In this document: positions 42,094-53,272 of the stretch, piece by piece | Position numbering within the stretch: the first letter of the stretch is position 1 | Layout: every line of letters starts with the position of its first letter | Assembly: GCA_023515795.1 (NCBI GenBank) | Contig: JALGPX010000001.1 | Location: forward strand, 144,183 to 208,182 | Direction: 5' to 3' | DNA length: 64,000 nt | From: Amoeboaphelidium occidentale | Taxonomy: Eukaryota > Aphelidiomycota > Aphelidea | The notes under the pieces: model-generated | Databases searched by the model: none | Told to the model about the DNA's origin: nothing | What the model saw: the letters and a program-made list of their open reading frames with translations, nothing else | Translations under genes and position numbers: made by a program

Positions 42094-45000
42094 ATGTCTT
42101 CGATTTCTGATGAATCTGTGCCTGTAGCACCCGCGGAAGGAATCGATCTGAGGCCAGAAGCCACGGGAGTAGAACAGGTACCTAAGGATTCTGCAATACT
42201 GAAAGATCAGTTGGTAGTTCCATCAAATGCTCAAGAGCCTAATCAATCGCTCAGCGTTTCAGCTCAAAAGTCCAGCAAAATACAGCAGGGCCATTCAAAG
42301 CCACTGAGAACATCCACAATGTCGACGATTAATATGCTTCAGAATATTGTAAAGGAAGGATACTTGAACAGAAAGACTGAGCATTATCATTTGCTCGGAA
42401 GCAACAGCACTACCATTGGAAAGACTTGGAAAGTATATAAAGTAGTCCTTAGAGGAACCAAACTGTACTTCTTCAAGCCACCTACTGATCATGGCCTGAA
42501 GAACTGGTTTCCGACTATAAAGGCTGGCGGAGCAGACGTCGAACAGCAGCGTGCGAAGACAGGCAAAGATCAGCCCGTTACTGGAAGCGATGCAATCCCA
42601 TCTAACTTCGCATTTGATGTAAATGCTTTTACTGCTTCTCTATCTTCAGGTGTAGCTTCAAAGGCTGATGAGGCATACTCAAACAGGCAAGTTACAGAAA
42701 AAGCTAGCAGTAACAAAGGATTGGAATTGGTTCCTAGCATGTTTGATGCTTCAACGAAGCTATTGCTTTTCTCTGATACCGTCATACCCTCTTTAACATC
42801 CCAAGGGTCAGCAAGTACACCCAAATCTTCTTTATCTCCTAAAGCGCAAGGCAGTGAAACAACTAACTTGATTTCTAAGTACGATTATGGAGATGTATTC
42901 TTTGAACTTGATGTGATGAATATGAGGTTCAAACAGCAACTAGTGCTGTTGATATTTGAAGATAATGTGATGGTATTAACGAAAAAATGGGTCAGGATTA
43001 CGAGATCAACTGAGCAACAGGGTGATAATCGTCGTTCAATGGACTTGCATGATGGGTCTGAAAGTGCAGGATCACGTATTAAAACTATGCTTCTTGGTGG
43101 TACCGGTGGTGGTCAAGGAACTTCTTCAGCAGGACAAGAATTTAAGAAGATTCCGATTGACAATAGTGTTAATTTGACTGCAGGAAAAACCATGACAAAA
43201 CTTACATTTGACGTAACATATCCTTTACATGCTGTTCAAGTGTATCCCACTGTTACCGTTGTTCCGGTTGATGCAGCTATTCATCCTCACGGAAACAAAG
43301 GTGCTCCAGAAACTACACACCGTACTGAAGAAACAATTTACTGCTTCGAGTTCGTGTTACCAGATCAGCAAAGAAGATTCTTTAGAGCCAGGAATCAACA
43401 AGCCAGGGATCTTTGGATTAGAAAATTTGAGGCTGCAAAGGAAGAGCATCATTTAAGGCTTGGAATTCCTTTGGAGAAGAGAATCAATTCTGATACTCCA
43501 ATTTCTCCAGAGGAAATTGCTCGAATGTGGGGTTCTGAATTTGACAGCAAGACATCGACAGAGAAACTTAGTGATTCTGCTAGACCTGTCTCTTTTCTTC
43601 CTCAGGCTCCAAAGAGACAACGCAAATTTTGGGGTATTGGAAGGCATCCTGAAATCTACGTGGCACAAGATGGTTCTGTAGAAGTTTTGCAAGGTGGAAC
43701 ATCGGAGGGTTTGATACACGAGTTTTTGTTCCGAAATGTTTCATCATCTTCTTCAGCCCTTTCTTACGAGAATCTCAAGAAAGTTTTAATAACTTTGTCT
43801 GGAGGTCCTATTTGTGGTAGATCAACTCTGGACGAACTTTACCGATTGTATCAACTTTCTGCAGAAAAACCAGAGAATGTTTATACTCCAGTGGTTGCTA
43901 GGATTCTAGAACTTTTGAAAGATTTTGCAGAACATTTGGACCCATCTTTGAAAGTTTATTGCGAAGATCTTATTGCTTTGATTTTTAGAAAAGATACTCT
44001 TGGAGAAGAATATAAGAAGCAAGCAGAAGAAATATTGTCTAATCTTCATGTAACTGTCGCGATTCCTGATAAAATTACACAAGTCTTAACATCTGATGAC
44101 TCTGGTTCTTATCAGGTCGAGCTGCTTAGTAACTCACTGTCTGCAGGCGCTTTCATTAAGATTCCTCCTGTGGAGTTGGCACGACAGATCTTTGCTTTCC
44201 ATGCTGAGATATACAAGTCAGTTTTCTGTCAAGGATTTATCTACTCGCTTTTGTCTAGTTGGGAAGGAATTGATAAGAAGTCCGACGCATTTGCAAGAAA
44301 TTCAATTTTCTGCTTTTTCTTACCAAATCAAGTTGTTTTGAATGGATTCATCAATAATGGTAATCCTCTTCAAGAACAAAAAGCTATTAGACCGCTGTTC
44401 ACACTAAACTCACTCTCCCAGCATGTAATTCGCCAGATTGTTACATCTGCAAGATCAAGCTCTCCATCGAAACGTGCTCAGCTTATTACACACTGGATAA
44501 AAGTGGGAAATTCATTGCTTCGTGATTTTGGTGACGTTTATGGATGGTCATGTGTTGCTGAAGCTCTTCTTAATACTCAAATAGGAAGATTGGCTGATAC
44601 ATGGAAACTTGTGGATGGCTCTTTGATTAACGAACTAACCAACGAGTGGCTCCCATTATTAATTGGCGAGAAATCTTTATCTAGAAGTGAAGTTGTCATC
44701 CCCCAAGTTAGTACCGTGATGGGTCAAGTAGCAGAAAAATTCCAGAGTGAAAGCGCCTTCAAGTCAGAAGAGGAAGTCTTAAAGCGAGGATTTATTCCAC
44801 TAGAAAGGTGGGAATGGGCAAATGAATCGTTCTTTGAATTGGCGAGACGATGGTCCCCAGTTAATGTTAGCACTCGCCTTGCGTTAATCAAAAAGCATGA
44901 TTTGATTCAATCTTGGATCTCTGGAATTTACGAGAATGAAAATGAGGGCGTTTTGACTATGAGTACGTCCCATGTTGCTGTTCTGAAAGAACTGTATAAT

Positions 45001-48000
45001 CTTATCGACACTAACGAGAGCGATTTGTCTAGTGTCCTTCATAAGTACGCAAGTAGTGTCAGTTCGTCTTTGTTTCAAGACAGTTTGCTATGTGAATCGC
45101 CAAGGCATTACTCCATACAAGTTGGAAGTAATTATAATTCATCTGGAAATGACTTGCTACACATTCCGGATGTTCCTTCGTTCTTTTCTGCGTTTAGAGC
45201 AAGATTGTCTGGTTTCAGTGAGCTAAGTGGAAATAATGAAGCGGGATCGTCTCCAGCTGGCTCTCCATCGGTCAAACTTAAGTTTGGAAAAGCAAAAAGC
45301 AGAGAGTTCCATAGGTCTCTAACAAATTTGGACGATGTTGTCAACTCGAATAATTTAGGTGACGAGAATTTGGAGCTTGTCATTTCATCGGAGTCTGTCG
45401 TAGACCAAGAGACGGTTACGTATTTGAAAGCTGGAACGCAAGAAAGACTGCTTGATTTTCTCGTTTTGGGAGAAAGAGACATTAACGAATTCCCCAAGTG
45501 GAACAAAGGATCTGATGTTGAATGTGAACTTTTCGACGATATATTCATGAAAACGTTCTTTGCGACATTCCGTTCTTTTACGTCTCCTTCCACTGTTCTT
45601 GAAGGTCTTAAAAGAAGATGGAATACCGCAGAGAAGCATTCATCTGGGACTGTGAACGATGTAGTATACTTTAGAACGAAAATTTTGCGTCTAATTGAGT
45701 ATTGGATAACGAAGTATTTTGTTGATTTTGCGGATGACCCTAATGTCTTGGAATCTTTGCAGAAGTTTATATTCTTTTTAGTCACCAAGACTGAGTCTGA
45801 CGAAGCGCTGAATCAGTCTGTTTTGTTTTTACAAAGTACTGTTTTGAAGAAGAGCCGTGTTCCTCTATCTGTTTCCTCTAAAGACTATTCGAAAGCCGTG
45901 CAGCTCTCTAATGAAGCATCGTCTAGCACATCTGTGGAAAAAATATTGGAACTTACATTAGATGACCTTCAAGTTCCGGCCGTAACAACTTGTCTTGGTT
46001 ATTATGCGTCTCAGTTGTTCAAGAGTGTGAGTATGGTGGAATGGGTTCAAGTTATCGACCTCCTCGAGAATGGTAGTCCAGGATTCTCTGTATCATTTCA
46101 TAGCTTTACCAAATTGCTCTATCCAACAGGCGCCACATCAGTTGAGGATCAAAGCTTAGATATCACTGATATTTTTACAATTTTGTCGCTTATTTATCCA
46201 CCTTCAAATACAGTCAAGGCGACTAACAGCAAGAATGGCTCAGCTTCAAGCACTCCTAACATGGCATCAAAAGATAGGAACGCCGCTTCTACGAATCCAC
46301 CTGGCTCACCTAAAGTCATTTCCACCCTATCCGTGCCTTTGATGACTTTATTGCCTACGTCTATCCAGAGATTATATCATTTCCACCAAAACTTGAGAGC
46401 TTGGTCTATGCATCAAATTCTATCCGCAACATCTGCCAGACACCGAGTGCAAAGAATTAAAAGTTTGTTAGAAATCGCACGACAAGCAAGAAGAAATTAT
46501 GGTAGAGGGAATATGATAAGTAGACCTATCTTGTCTGCACTGGTCAGTCCTGAGTCAAGAATATTTGGCAGAGCGTGGATGACCTTGCATGAAATGCCTG
46601 TTGATGGAATTGAATTGAAGACGAAGAGAGCTGACAAGGAGAAGTTCGATACAGCAGAGTCGTATGTTGAGCTGTTAGAAATACTTTATTCTGAAATAGT
46701 GGATGTTTTAATGCCTAGCAAATTAATGAGGCAAATGATGAATGATCGTGCGGATGTTCCTTTAGAGATGCTTCCTTCCCTGGAGGACTTGTTGGATTTC
46801 TTTTCCGATGTCACAATTCATTCATCCGATTACTTCTTTGCTCAAAAGGATGGTGACACTGGTGTTAAATTGAACCCAACTGGCAATAATTCATCCAATC
46901 TTGCAAGTGTTAACACAACTGCAACGATAAAGGGAATTAGTGCAAACATGGGCTTGCCTCTTGTAAACTTTGAGAAGAGGCTATGTTTTTACGCTTTATG
47001 CAGCAAGCTATCTGGCATTATTGTTAGTAGCTGGGAAGAGTCTTACACGCCTGAGACAGATTTCTCTTTCTTATTGATTCCAGAGTTCGTTGCGGGCAAT
47101 CAACAATTTTTGTGTGATTATGAGACTGCTTATAAGGCTGCTTTGAAAGATAATAATGACGGGAAACCAGTGATTATATCTAAAGGCAAATTGAAATTTT
47201 TCACCAAATTGGTAGAAAAAGAAAAGGAATTGAGAAAAAGAAGAGACAAAGAATGGAAGAGACTTGATAATGCAAACGATAAAAAGAAAGTCAACGATTA
47301 TTCCTCAAAGGGGACTGTAATCAAAGGGGACAAAAATATCAAATCATCAGGCGCTGGAATTGGTAATTCAGTCGGTAGTATTCAGCAGCAATCAACCAGT
47401 CAGATGTTAAGCAATATGTTGAGATTTCGATCAAGAGGCAGCTTTGGAAGTGTCAATAGCGCGTCTCAATCTACGCAATATTCACAGCAAGCCTCTGCGG
47501 CTGTCAATAATTCTCCTGTTGGCGGTCATAATCGTTCTGGCAGTGCAGCTAGCGTTCCATCCATTATTTTCCCTTCATCCTCCTCACAAAAAGCACAGTC
47601 TAACACAGATATCAGTCAAGGTTCTGCATTCAAGTCAGTTTCCTCCTTAAATCAAACTTCTGTAAATAACGCCAATTTACAACAGCCTTCTGGCCAGAAT
47701 AGTGTTACAGGGTCACAGGCTATTTCCTCACATAGTGCAACTGAGCATGCAGGAACAAGTTCATCATCAGTTATGGATCATAAGAAGAATGAAGCTGCAA
47801 GCAAGCATACAGAAAAGAACCCGGTCACTGTGGACACTAAGCGAGAAGTAACATTTGATGCAGCTACACCTAGAGAGAACGAGCTATCTCCATTCCTTGC
47901 AGCCGCTGCGAATGATCCTCGTTACAGCAAGCCGGTCAAGGTGGTTTCCCTCCTTCAATCTCGTTCTCATGTAGCGACAGATTATTCAAAGAGAAACTTT

Positions 48001-49538
48001 GTTTTCAGAATACTTACCGAAGACGAACAGGAGATTTTGTTGCAAGCTATTTCAAGAGATGATATGTTTGACTGGATAAAGAAGCTTAATGAAGCCAGTG
48101 TGAGAAGAATCGAAGAGGAGAGTAGAGTACCAAAGAAGGAAGAAGAGCCAGAACCAAGGCCGTTGGACAAAGATGCTGCGAAAGACTCCATGCCCGGCTT
48201 GTTTGGTGCTGCTATGAACAATATAATGAACAGAAGAAAACATACTGATAATGCAGGATCTGCACTTAACCCTCAGAACTTGACTCAAAAATCAGAGGAC
48301 AAACCAAGAACGTTTGGTGTTGGCTTGCTAGATTTGCTTCACAAAGATATAAGAGATAAGCTAATTCATGATGAAAAACATGAACAAAGTTCTATTAATC
48401 CTATTGCAAACTTCTTTAAAAGAGGAAATAATTCCAACCGGAATGCAAATGTCGGGGCAGTGGCCAACGCCGGAGATAATTTGCAGGCTATGGCACAGTT
48501 TATTGTCTGGAACGAAGAAAACAGTATTCCGATAGTTATCCAAAAGTGTTTATCAGAAGTTGAAGAGCGAGGTATAGCTGAAGTTGGAATCTATAGATTA
48601 TCGGGATCAAGCAACGCTATAAGGGACTTGAAAAAAGCATTCGATACAAGTACGTCTCTACCATTCTTTTTGTTTTAACTTCTAGATCCAATATCTGTTG
48701 ACGTATCTATTGAAAGCATTAATGACATCAACGTTATAACAGGTCTATTGAAGTTATTCTTTAGAGAGCTCCCAGAACCTCTAATGACATATGAGCTGTT
48801 TGATGAGTTTGTACGAGCAGCAGGTACAATATTATTTTTTCTCAATTCTAAACTCTAGATCTCCCTGACTATGACGAGAGGCTACTTGCAATCAAGAATT
48901 TGGTTCACATGGTTCCAAAACCAAACTACTTCCTTCTTAAGCGGCTAATTGAGCACCTAGAACGGATTACAGATTTCGAGGAAACTAACCATATGTACGC
49001 AACTAACCTGGCAATCGTTTTTGGCCCAAGTTTGCTTCGTCCGCCGCCAAAAGCGTGGTATGAGAGGAGGGATAAGGCTGGAAATGAATTGGATGCATCC
49101 AAAGGCAGCCTGAACGAGAAAGATGAGGATAAAATAGCCGAAAGCGTGTCAGCGTCAGCTAATGATATTGCATCATCTATGCAGCATTTAGGTCAATGCA
49201 GTACTATTGTCAAGAATATGATTCTTCAATATCATTGGCTATTTGATGTTGAACGAGAGGTAGATCACACAGAGACATTTCTTGCCGAAGAGGTTACAAC
49301 AAATCATGACGAGGAGTCCAAGCAAGCCATTGATGATCCGCATTCTTTAGCAATTGAAGGGCAAGATTATATCGAAGAGGTTCTGGAGGAAGTTCCGCCA
49401 GTGTGGTTAGAAGCGCCTACATACAAAACAGCGCAGACTTTAGTTGACAGAAGCTCAGCTGAAATTGATGGAGCACACGCAGCTATATGTAAAGATTCTA
49501 CTGATGAATTAGATCAAATCAGTGAAAATGATCAATAG
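42094..49538 (+). CDS. BEM2-like: Bem2-like giant RhoGAP with RasGEF-like and PH regions
   Basis: Rho/Cdc42 GTPase-activating protein for polarity and wall integrity. Exons 42094-48649, 48686-48823 and 48859-49538 (introns 36 and 35 bases) give 2457 residues. The ATG at 42094 (MSSISDESVP) is preferred to an open frame from 42031. A PH domain (GYLNRKTEHYHLL..DLWIRKFEAAK) is split by a long insertion. A RasGEF-like region has IPPVELARQIFAFHAEIYKS and VGNSLLRDFGDVYGWSCVA; a REM motif lies at 45400-45800 (YLKAGTQERLLDFLVLGE) with a second RasGEF-like part after it. A second PH (RNFVFRILTEDEQEILLQA) precedes the C-terminal RhoGAP with arginine finger GIYRLSG, LFFRELPEPLMTYEL and ATNLAIVFGPSLLRP. 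Confidence 0.9.
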
Positions 49539-49621
49539 ATTTCTCGTTTTTAGGTTGAATACTGTAACAAGGAACTTTGAAAGATTGAGGCGCAATAATC
49601 TTCTCAAGATTGTGATTCAAT

Positions 49622-51429
49622 ATGGCGTTGAAGTTACCAAAGACAGGCTTCACGAATATGCTTAAAGACGGCATGAAGGTACTTTTAATTTAATTGAGGC
49701 CGCTTATTTCGAAGCATTATCAAGGCTTGGAAGAGGCTGTGTACAGAAATATCGACGCTTCGCGCCAACTTGCCCAAGTTACCAAGACAAGTTTTGGACC
49801 TAATGGTAACTTTAGAGCAAATCAAACTCTCTTAAACATCCATAGGAATGAACAAGATGATAATCAACCATTTGGAGAAGCTCTTCGTCACGAATGATGC
49901 TGCAACCATCATGAAAGAACTTGAAGTCGTCCATCCAGCCGCTAAATTACTCGTGCTTGCTAGTCAACAGCAGGAATTTGAAGTACGCCCACGTGTTCTT
50001 AGTATGGCATTTAACCTGATTAGGTTGGAGATGGTACAAATATGGTCGTTGTCTTCGCTGGGGAATTATTGGCTAAAGCTGATCACTTGTTGCGCATGGG
50101 ATTACACGTCGCAGATGTCGTAGAGGGTTACGAAGTCGCTCTGAGAAAGGCATTGGAACTTTTGGAGGGTTCCGTTGCAGCAAATTTGAATAATCCAACA
50201 TCTGACAAGGCGTTGCTAAAAAATGCTTTGCTTTCTGCTATTTCGAGCAAGCAACATGGTTACGAGAATTTTCTGGGTGACTTGGTCGTTCAAGCTGCTA
50301 CAGACATCATGCCACCAAACCCAAAAGCATTCAATGTTGACAGTGTTAGAGTTGTCAAGATTTTGGGTGGATCTTTGCATGATTCCAAAGTTGTCTCTGG
50401 TATGGTTTTCAACAGAGAACCAGAGGGAGATATCAGAAAATTAAAAGCTGGCAAGGTTGCAATTTATACATGCGCATTGGATATTACTCAAACAGAAACC
50501 AAGGGAACCGTTCTATTGAAGAGTGCTGGTGAATTAATGGACTTCTCCAAAGGTGAAGAGAAGCAATTGGAAGCTGTAATTAAATCAATAGCTGATTCCG
50601 GTGTAAAGTGTATTGTTACCGGAAGTGGTATTGGAGACATGGCGTTGCATTTTGTTAACAGATACGGCATGATGGCAATCAAGATTCTAAGCAAGTTCGA
50701 ACTAAGAAGACTTTGCAGAGTTACAGGAGCCGTAGCATTGACCAAGTTGCAAGCTCCAACTCCAGACGAGACTGGTTTCTGTGATGTTATTGAGTATCTT
50801 GAAATTGGTGGCGACAGATGCACAGTTTTCCGTCAAGAATCAGAAAAGTCCAGAACAGCAACAATTGTTTTGCGTGGTAGCACCCAGAACTTCCTTGATG
50901 ATGTTGAGAGAGCCGTAGACGATGGTGTCAATATCGTTAAAGCTGTTGTTAAGGATGGAAGAATGTTGGCTGGTGCAGGTGCGTGTGAAATCGAACTGGC
51001 ACGACAAATTGCTGAATTCGGAAATCAAACTTCAGGAATGCATTCTCATGCTGTCAAGGCATTCGCAGAAGCACTTGAAGTTGTACCAAGAGCGCTTGCA
51101 GATAATGCTGGTATGGATGCTACAAGCGTTATTAGTAAGTTGTACGTTGCTCACCAAAATGGAGTCGTTAATGCTGGCGTGAATGTTAATGACGAAGAAA
51201 ACTGTGTCGTTGATGTTATCAACGATTCTGAATTCCCTGTATATGACGCATTTGCTGTGAAATTCTGGGCTTTGAAATTGGCAGCTGATGCAGCTGTAAC
51301 AATACTAAGAGTTGATCAGGTAATTTCGTTTTTGTTTAAGTTTATTCTAACTATTAGATCATCATGTCTAAGCCAGCTGGAGGTCCAAAGCTGCCACAAG
51401 GAGGCAATAATTACGAAGAAGATGATTAA
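49622..51429 (+). CDS. CCT8: Chaperonin CCT/TRiC subunit theta
   Basis: One of eight subunits of the cytosolic chaperonin that folds actin and tubulin. Exons 49622-49678, 49715-49805, 49846-49982, 50024-51319 and 51358-51429 (introns 36, 40, 41 and 38 bases) give 550 residues. Conserved parts are HYQGLEEAVYRNIDASRQLA, FGPNGMNKMIINHLEKLFVT, NDAATI, VGDGTNMVVVFAGELL across the third junction, ETKGTVLLKSAGELM, DDVERAVDDGVN and VDQIIMSKPAGGPKLP at the end. All junctions restore the reading frame, so the model is secure. Confidence 0.96.
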
Positions 51430-51574
51430 AATCAGCAATAAATCACATCGGCTTCGACCAATAATCTATTCAGCAGTGTTTGTAAGACATGCGGTACAAT
51501 GAAACAGTTCCTTGATCATCAACACACGCTAATAGTAATCTAAAATGTAAAACAAATTCAGCAAGGATCGCGAG

Positions 51575-51865
51575 TTACGTTTCTGTATCCAATTTTTCAA
51601 ACAACTGCCGTATTTCCTTAGGACTCCATCGGTCGTAAACTGAGTAGGGAATAACCGTTGCCATAAACAGTTCATTTCCAAACCTCACGCGAAATCCTAT
51701 CCTGCAATGCTCTGGTCTTTCTTGTATCTCAAAGTCATGTATACTTGAGCACTTTTTGATATATTTAAAGAACATGTACGAGGAAAAGGCAGCGTCTAAA
51801 TTGAGCGCGCTGGGATGCTTTTTTAGTAGCTTTTTGACTTGATCTTTGGTATTTTCCACGACCAT
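51575..51865 (-). CDS. Small orphan protein, head-to-head with CFIm25
   Basis: Single-exon, 96 residues: helical N-terminus (TKDQVKKLLKKHPSALNL), then SSYMFFKYIKKC, a strand-rich middle (CRIGFRVRFGNELFMATVIPYS) and a helical end KEIRQLFEKLD. I recognise no family; the pattern is loosely like a dsRNA-binding fold but without diagnostic residues. Its start codon ends one base before the divergent CFIm25 start codon begins. Confidence 0.55.
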   Translation of the reverse strand: MVVENTKDQVKKLLKKHPSALNLDAAFSSYMFFKYIKKCSSIHDFEIQERPEHCRIGFRVRFGNELFMATVIPYSVYDRWSPKEIRQLFEKLDTET

Positions 51866-51866
51866 A

Positions 51867-52546
51867 ATGGAAGGAATTGCAAAAAGGAAAATAGAAATGT
51901 AACATCCAAAGCTTGTAGAGAATGCTTAGCTTTACTTAGACACAAACTATCCAATTACGGATTCGCATTAAAAGAAGCACTTAATGAGGAAGACACCACT
52001 ACAGAGAGCAGATTTAACAAGCTTAGGGAGGAGTCTTTCAAAAAGGGCACAAGGAAATCTATTGAGGTGGTCATGCTTGTTTACGAACGCGGCCACGCTC
52101 ATGTTTTGGTCCTACAATCTGGATCTTATTACAAACTGTAAGTTCACGTAAACTTTTCCCATTAACACGATAGTCCCGGAGATAAGCTAGAGGACGAAGA
52201 AGACGTGCGTACCACAATCAACAGAATTCTAGACAAATATATACAGCAAGCACCAGTTGATCATGGCGAAGAGTGCCAAGTTGATGAAGTATTAGGTACA
52301 TGGTTCAGACCAAATTTCGACAATCACTTATATCCATACTGTCCGCCTCATGTAAAGGGCACAGCAAAAGAAGAAATTGGCCTTTACTTGGTCACATTGC
52401 CAAAGTACAAAATGTTTACCATCCCAAAGAATTATAAAGTAGTCGCGATACCATTGTATGAACTTTACGAGAATCAGCAAAGGTACGGTCAGATCCTTTC
52501 ACAATTACCATTCATGCTAAGCAGGTTTGAGTTTAACAGCGAATGA
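51867..52546 (+). CDS. CFIm25: Cleavage factor Im 25-kDa subunit (NUDT21/CPSF5)
   Basis: Nudix-fold pre-mRNA 3'-end processing factor that binds UGUA sites. Exons 51867-51898, 51940-52137 and 52174-52546 (introns 41 and 36 bases) give 200 residues. Exon 1 encodes MEGIAKRKIEI and joins to HKLSNYGFALKEAL, the usual family start. VVMLVYERGHAHVLVLQ and KLPGDKLEDEED match the Nudix region (the catalytic Nudix glutamates are lost in this family), then WFRPNFDNHLYPYCPPH and VPKNYK-type VAIPLYELYENQ..LPFMLSRFEF. The family is absent from budding yeast but present in animals, plants and many other eukaryotes. Confidence 0.93.
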
Positions 52547-52564
52547 ATAAAGACTTTTTATTAA

Positions 52565-53101
52565 TTAACTATCTGATAACAAGTCAAGTTGCCCATAGAC
52601 ACCAGCTGCAATTACTCTGAGTACAGGCGATTGTATGCAAACAGAACGAACAAGACTTATTTCATCAGCCATCAGCAATTCGTCCATGTAAAGCAGTACA
52701 GAAAAGACTGCGAATTCCACGTAATATTTATCAGAGCTCAGATTCCGTATGGTCTTTAGTAATTTGATATAATCTGCATGAGAGCACGATTGCAGTAGCG
52801 ACGTGAGCGACAAATTAGGAAGTTCTGTCTGTTCAATTAGAACCAATTGTAAAAATAATGCGCGCACATTTGAAGGTGTGTGTAGTGTGTGTCTAGAAGC
52901 GCGAACATGAGATCGAGTGGTGTTGAACTTCTCCAAGAATGTCATCTCTGCAGCGCTAAAGGATCTTATTTGAGCTGATGGCACAGGGACAGCTATTGTA
53001 CTTTGATATTGTAAGGGCACAGTAACAGTCTTATATACAGGCATTGCATCACTCTCTATCCTGACCATTTTAAGGTACTCCTCTGCGCTATCCATGATCA
53101 T
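52565..53101 (-). CDS. Orphan helical protein
   Basis: Single-exon, 178 residues, unrecognised. N-terminal strand-like part (VYKTVTVPLQYQSTIAVPVP), then helices: FSAAEMTFLEKFNTTRSH, VRALFLQLVLIEQTEL, LLKTIRNLSSDKYYVEFAVFSVLLYMDELLM and VLRVIAAGVYGQLDLL. The start could be 53101 or the second Met two codons in. Convergent with CFIm25 (18 bases between stops). A small scaffold or assembly subunit is plausible but unproven. Confidence 0.6.
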   Translation of the reverse strand: MIMDSAEEYLKMVRIESDAMPVYKTVTVPLQYQSTIAVPVPSAQIRSFSAAEMTFLEKFNTTRSHVRASRHTLHTPSNVRALFLQLVLIEQTELPNLSLTSLLQSCSHADYIKLLKTIRNLSSDKYYVEFAVFSVLLYMDELLMADEISLVRSVCIQSPVLRVIAAGVYGQLDLLSDS

Positions 53102-53272
53102 TTTCAGGTATCAAAAGGCAATTATGGATCAATAGTCTTAAAGAATGTACCGTAATCTATATTTGTCGCCAACAAGCTTTCTCGATTGGAGCATCACCGA
53201 TTGCTTGACAAGCGCAAGCGTCTCTGTTTCAACGAAACAACAACAACAAGAAACCTGAAACGGCGCTCAATT

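Noticed and set aside
45132..45788. Long minus-strand open frame (218 codons) inside the Bem2-like gene
   Set aside because: Antisense shadow of a conserved coding region; no protein-like motifs of its own.
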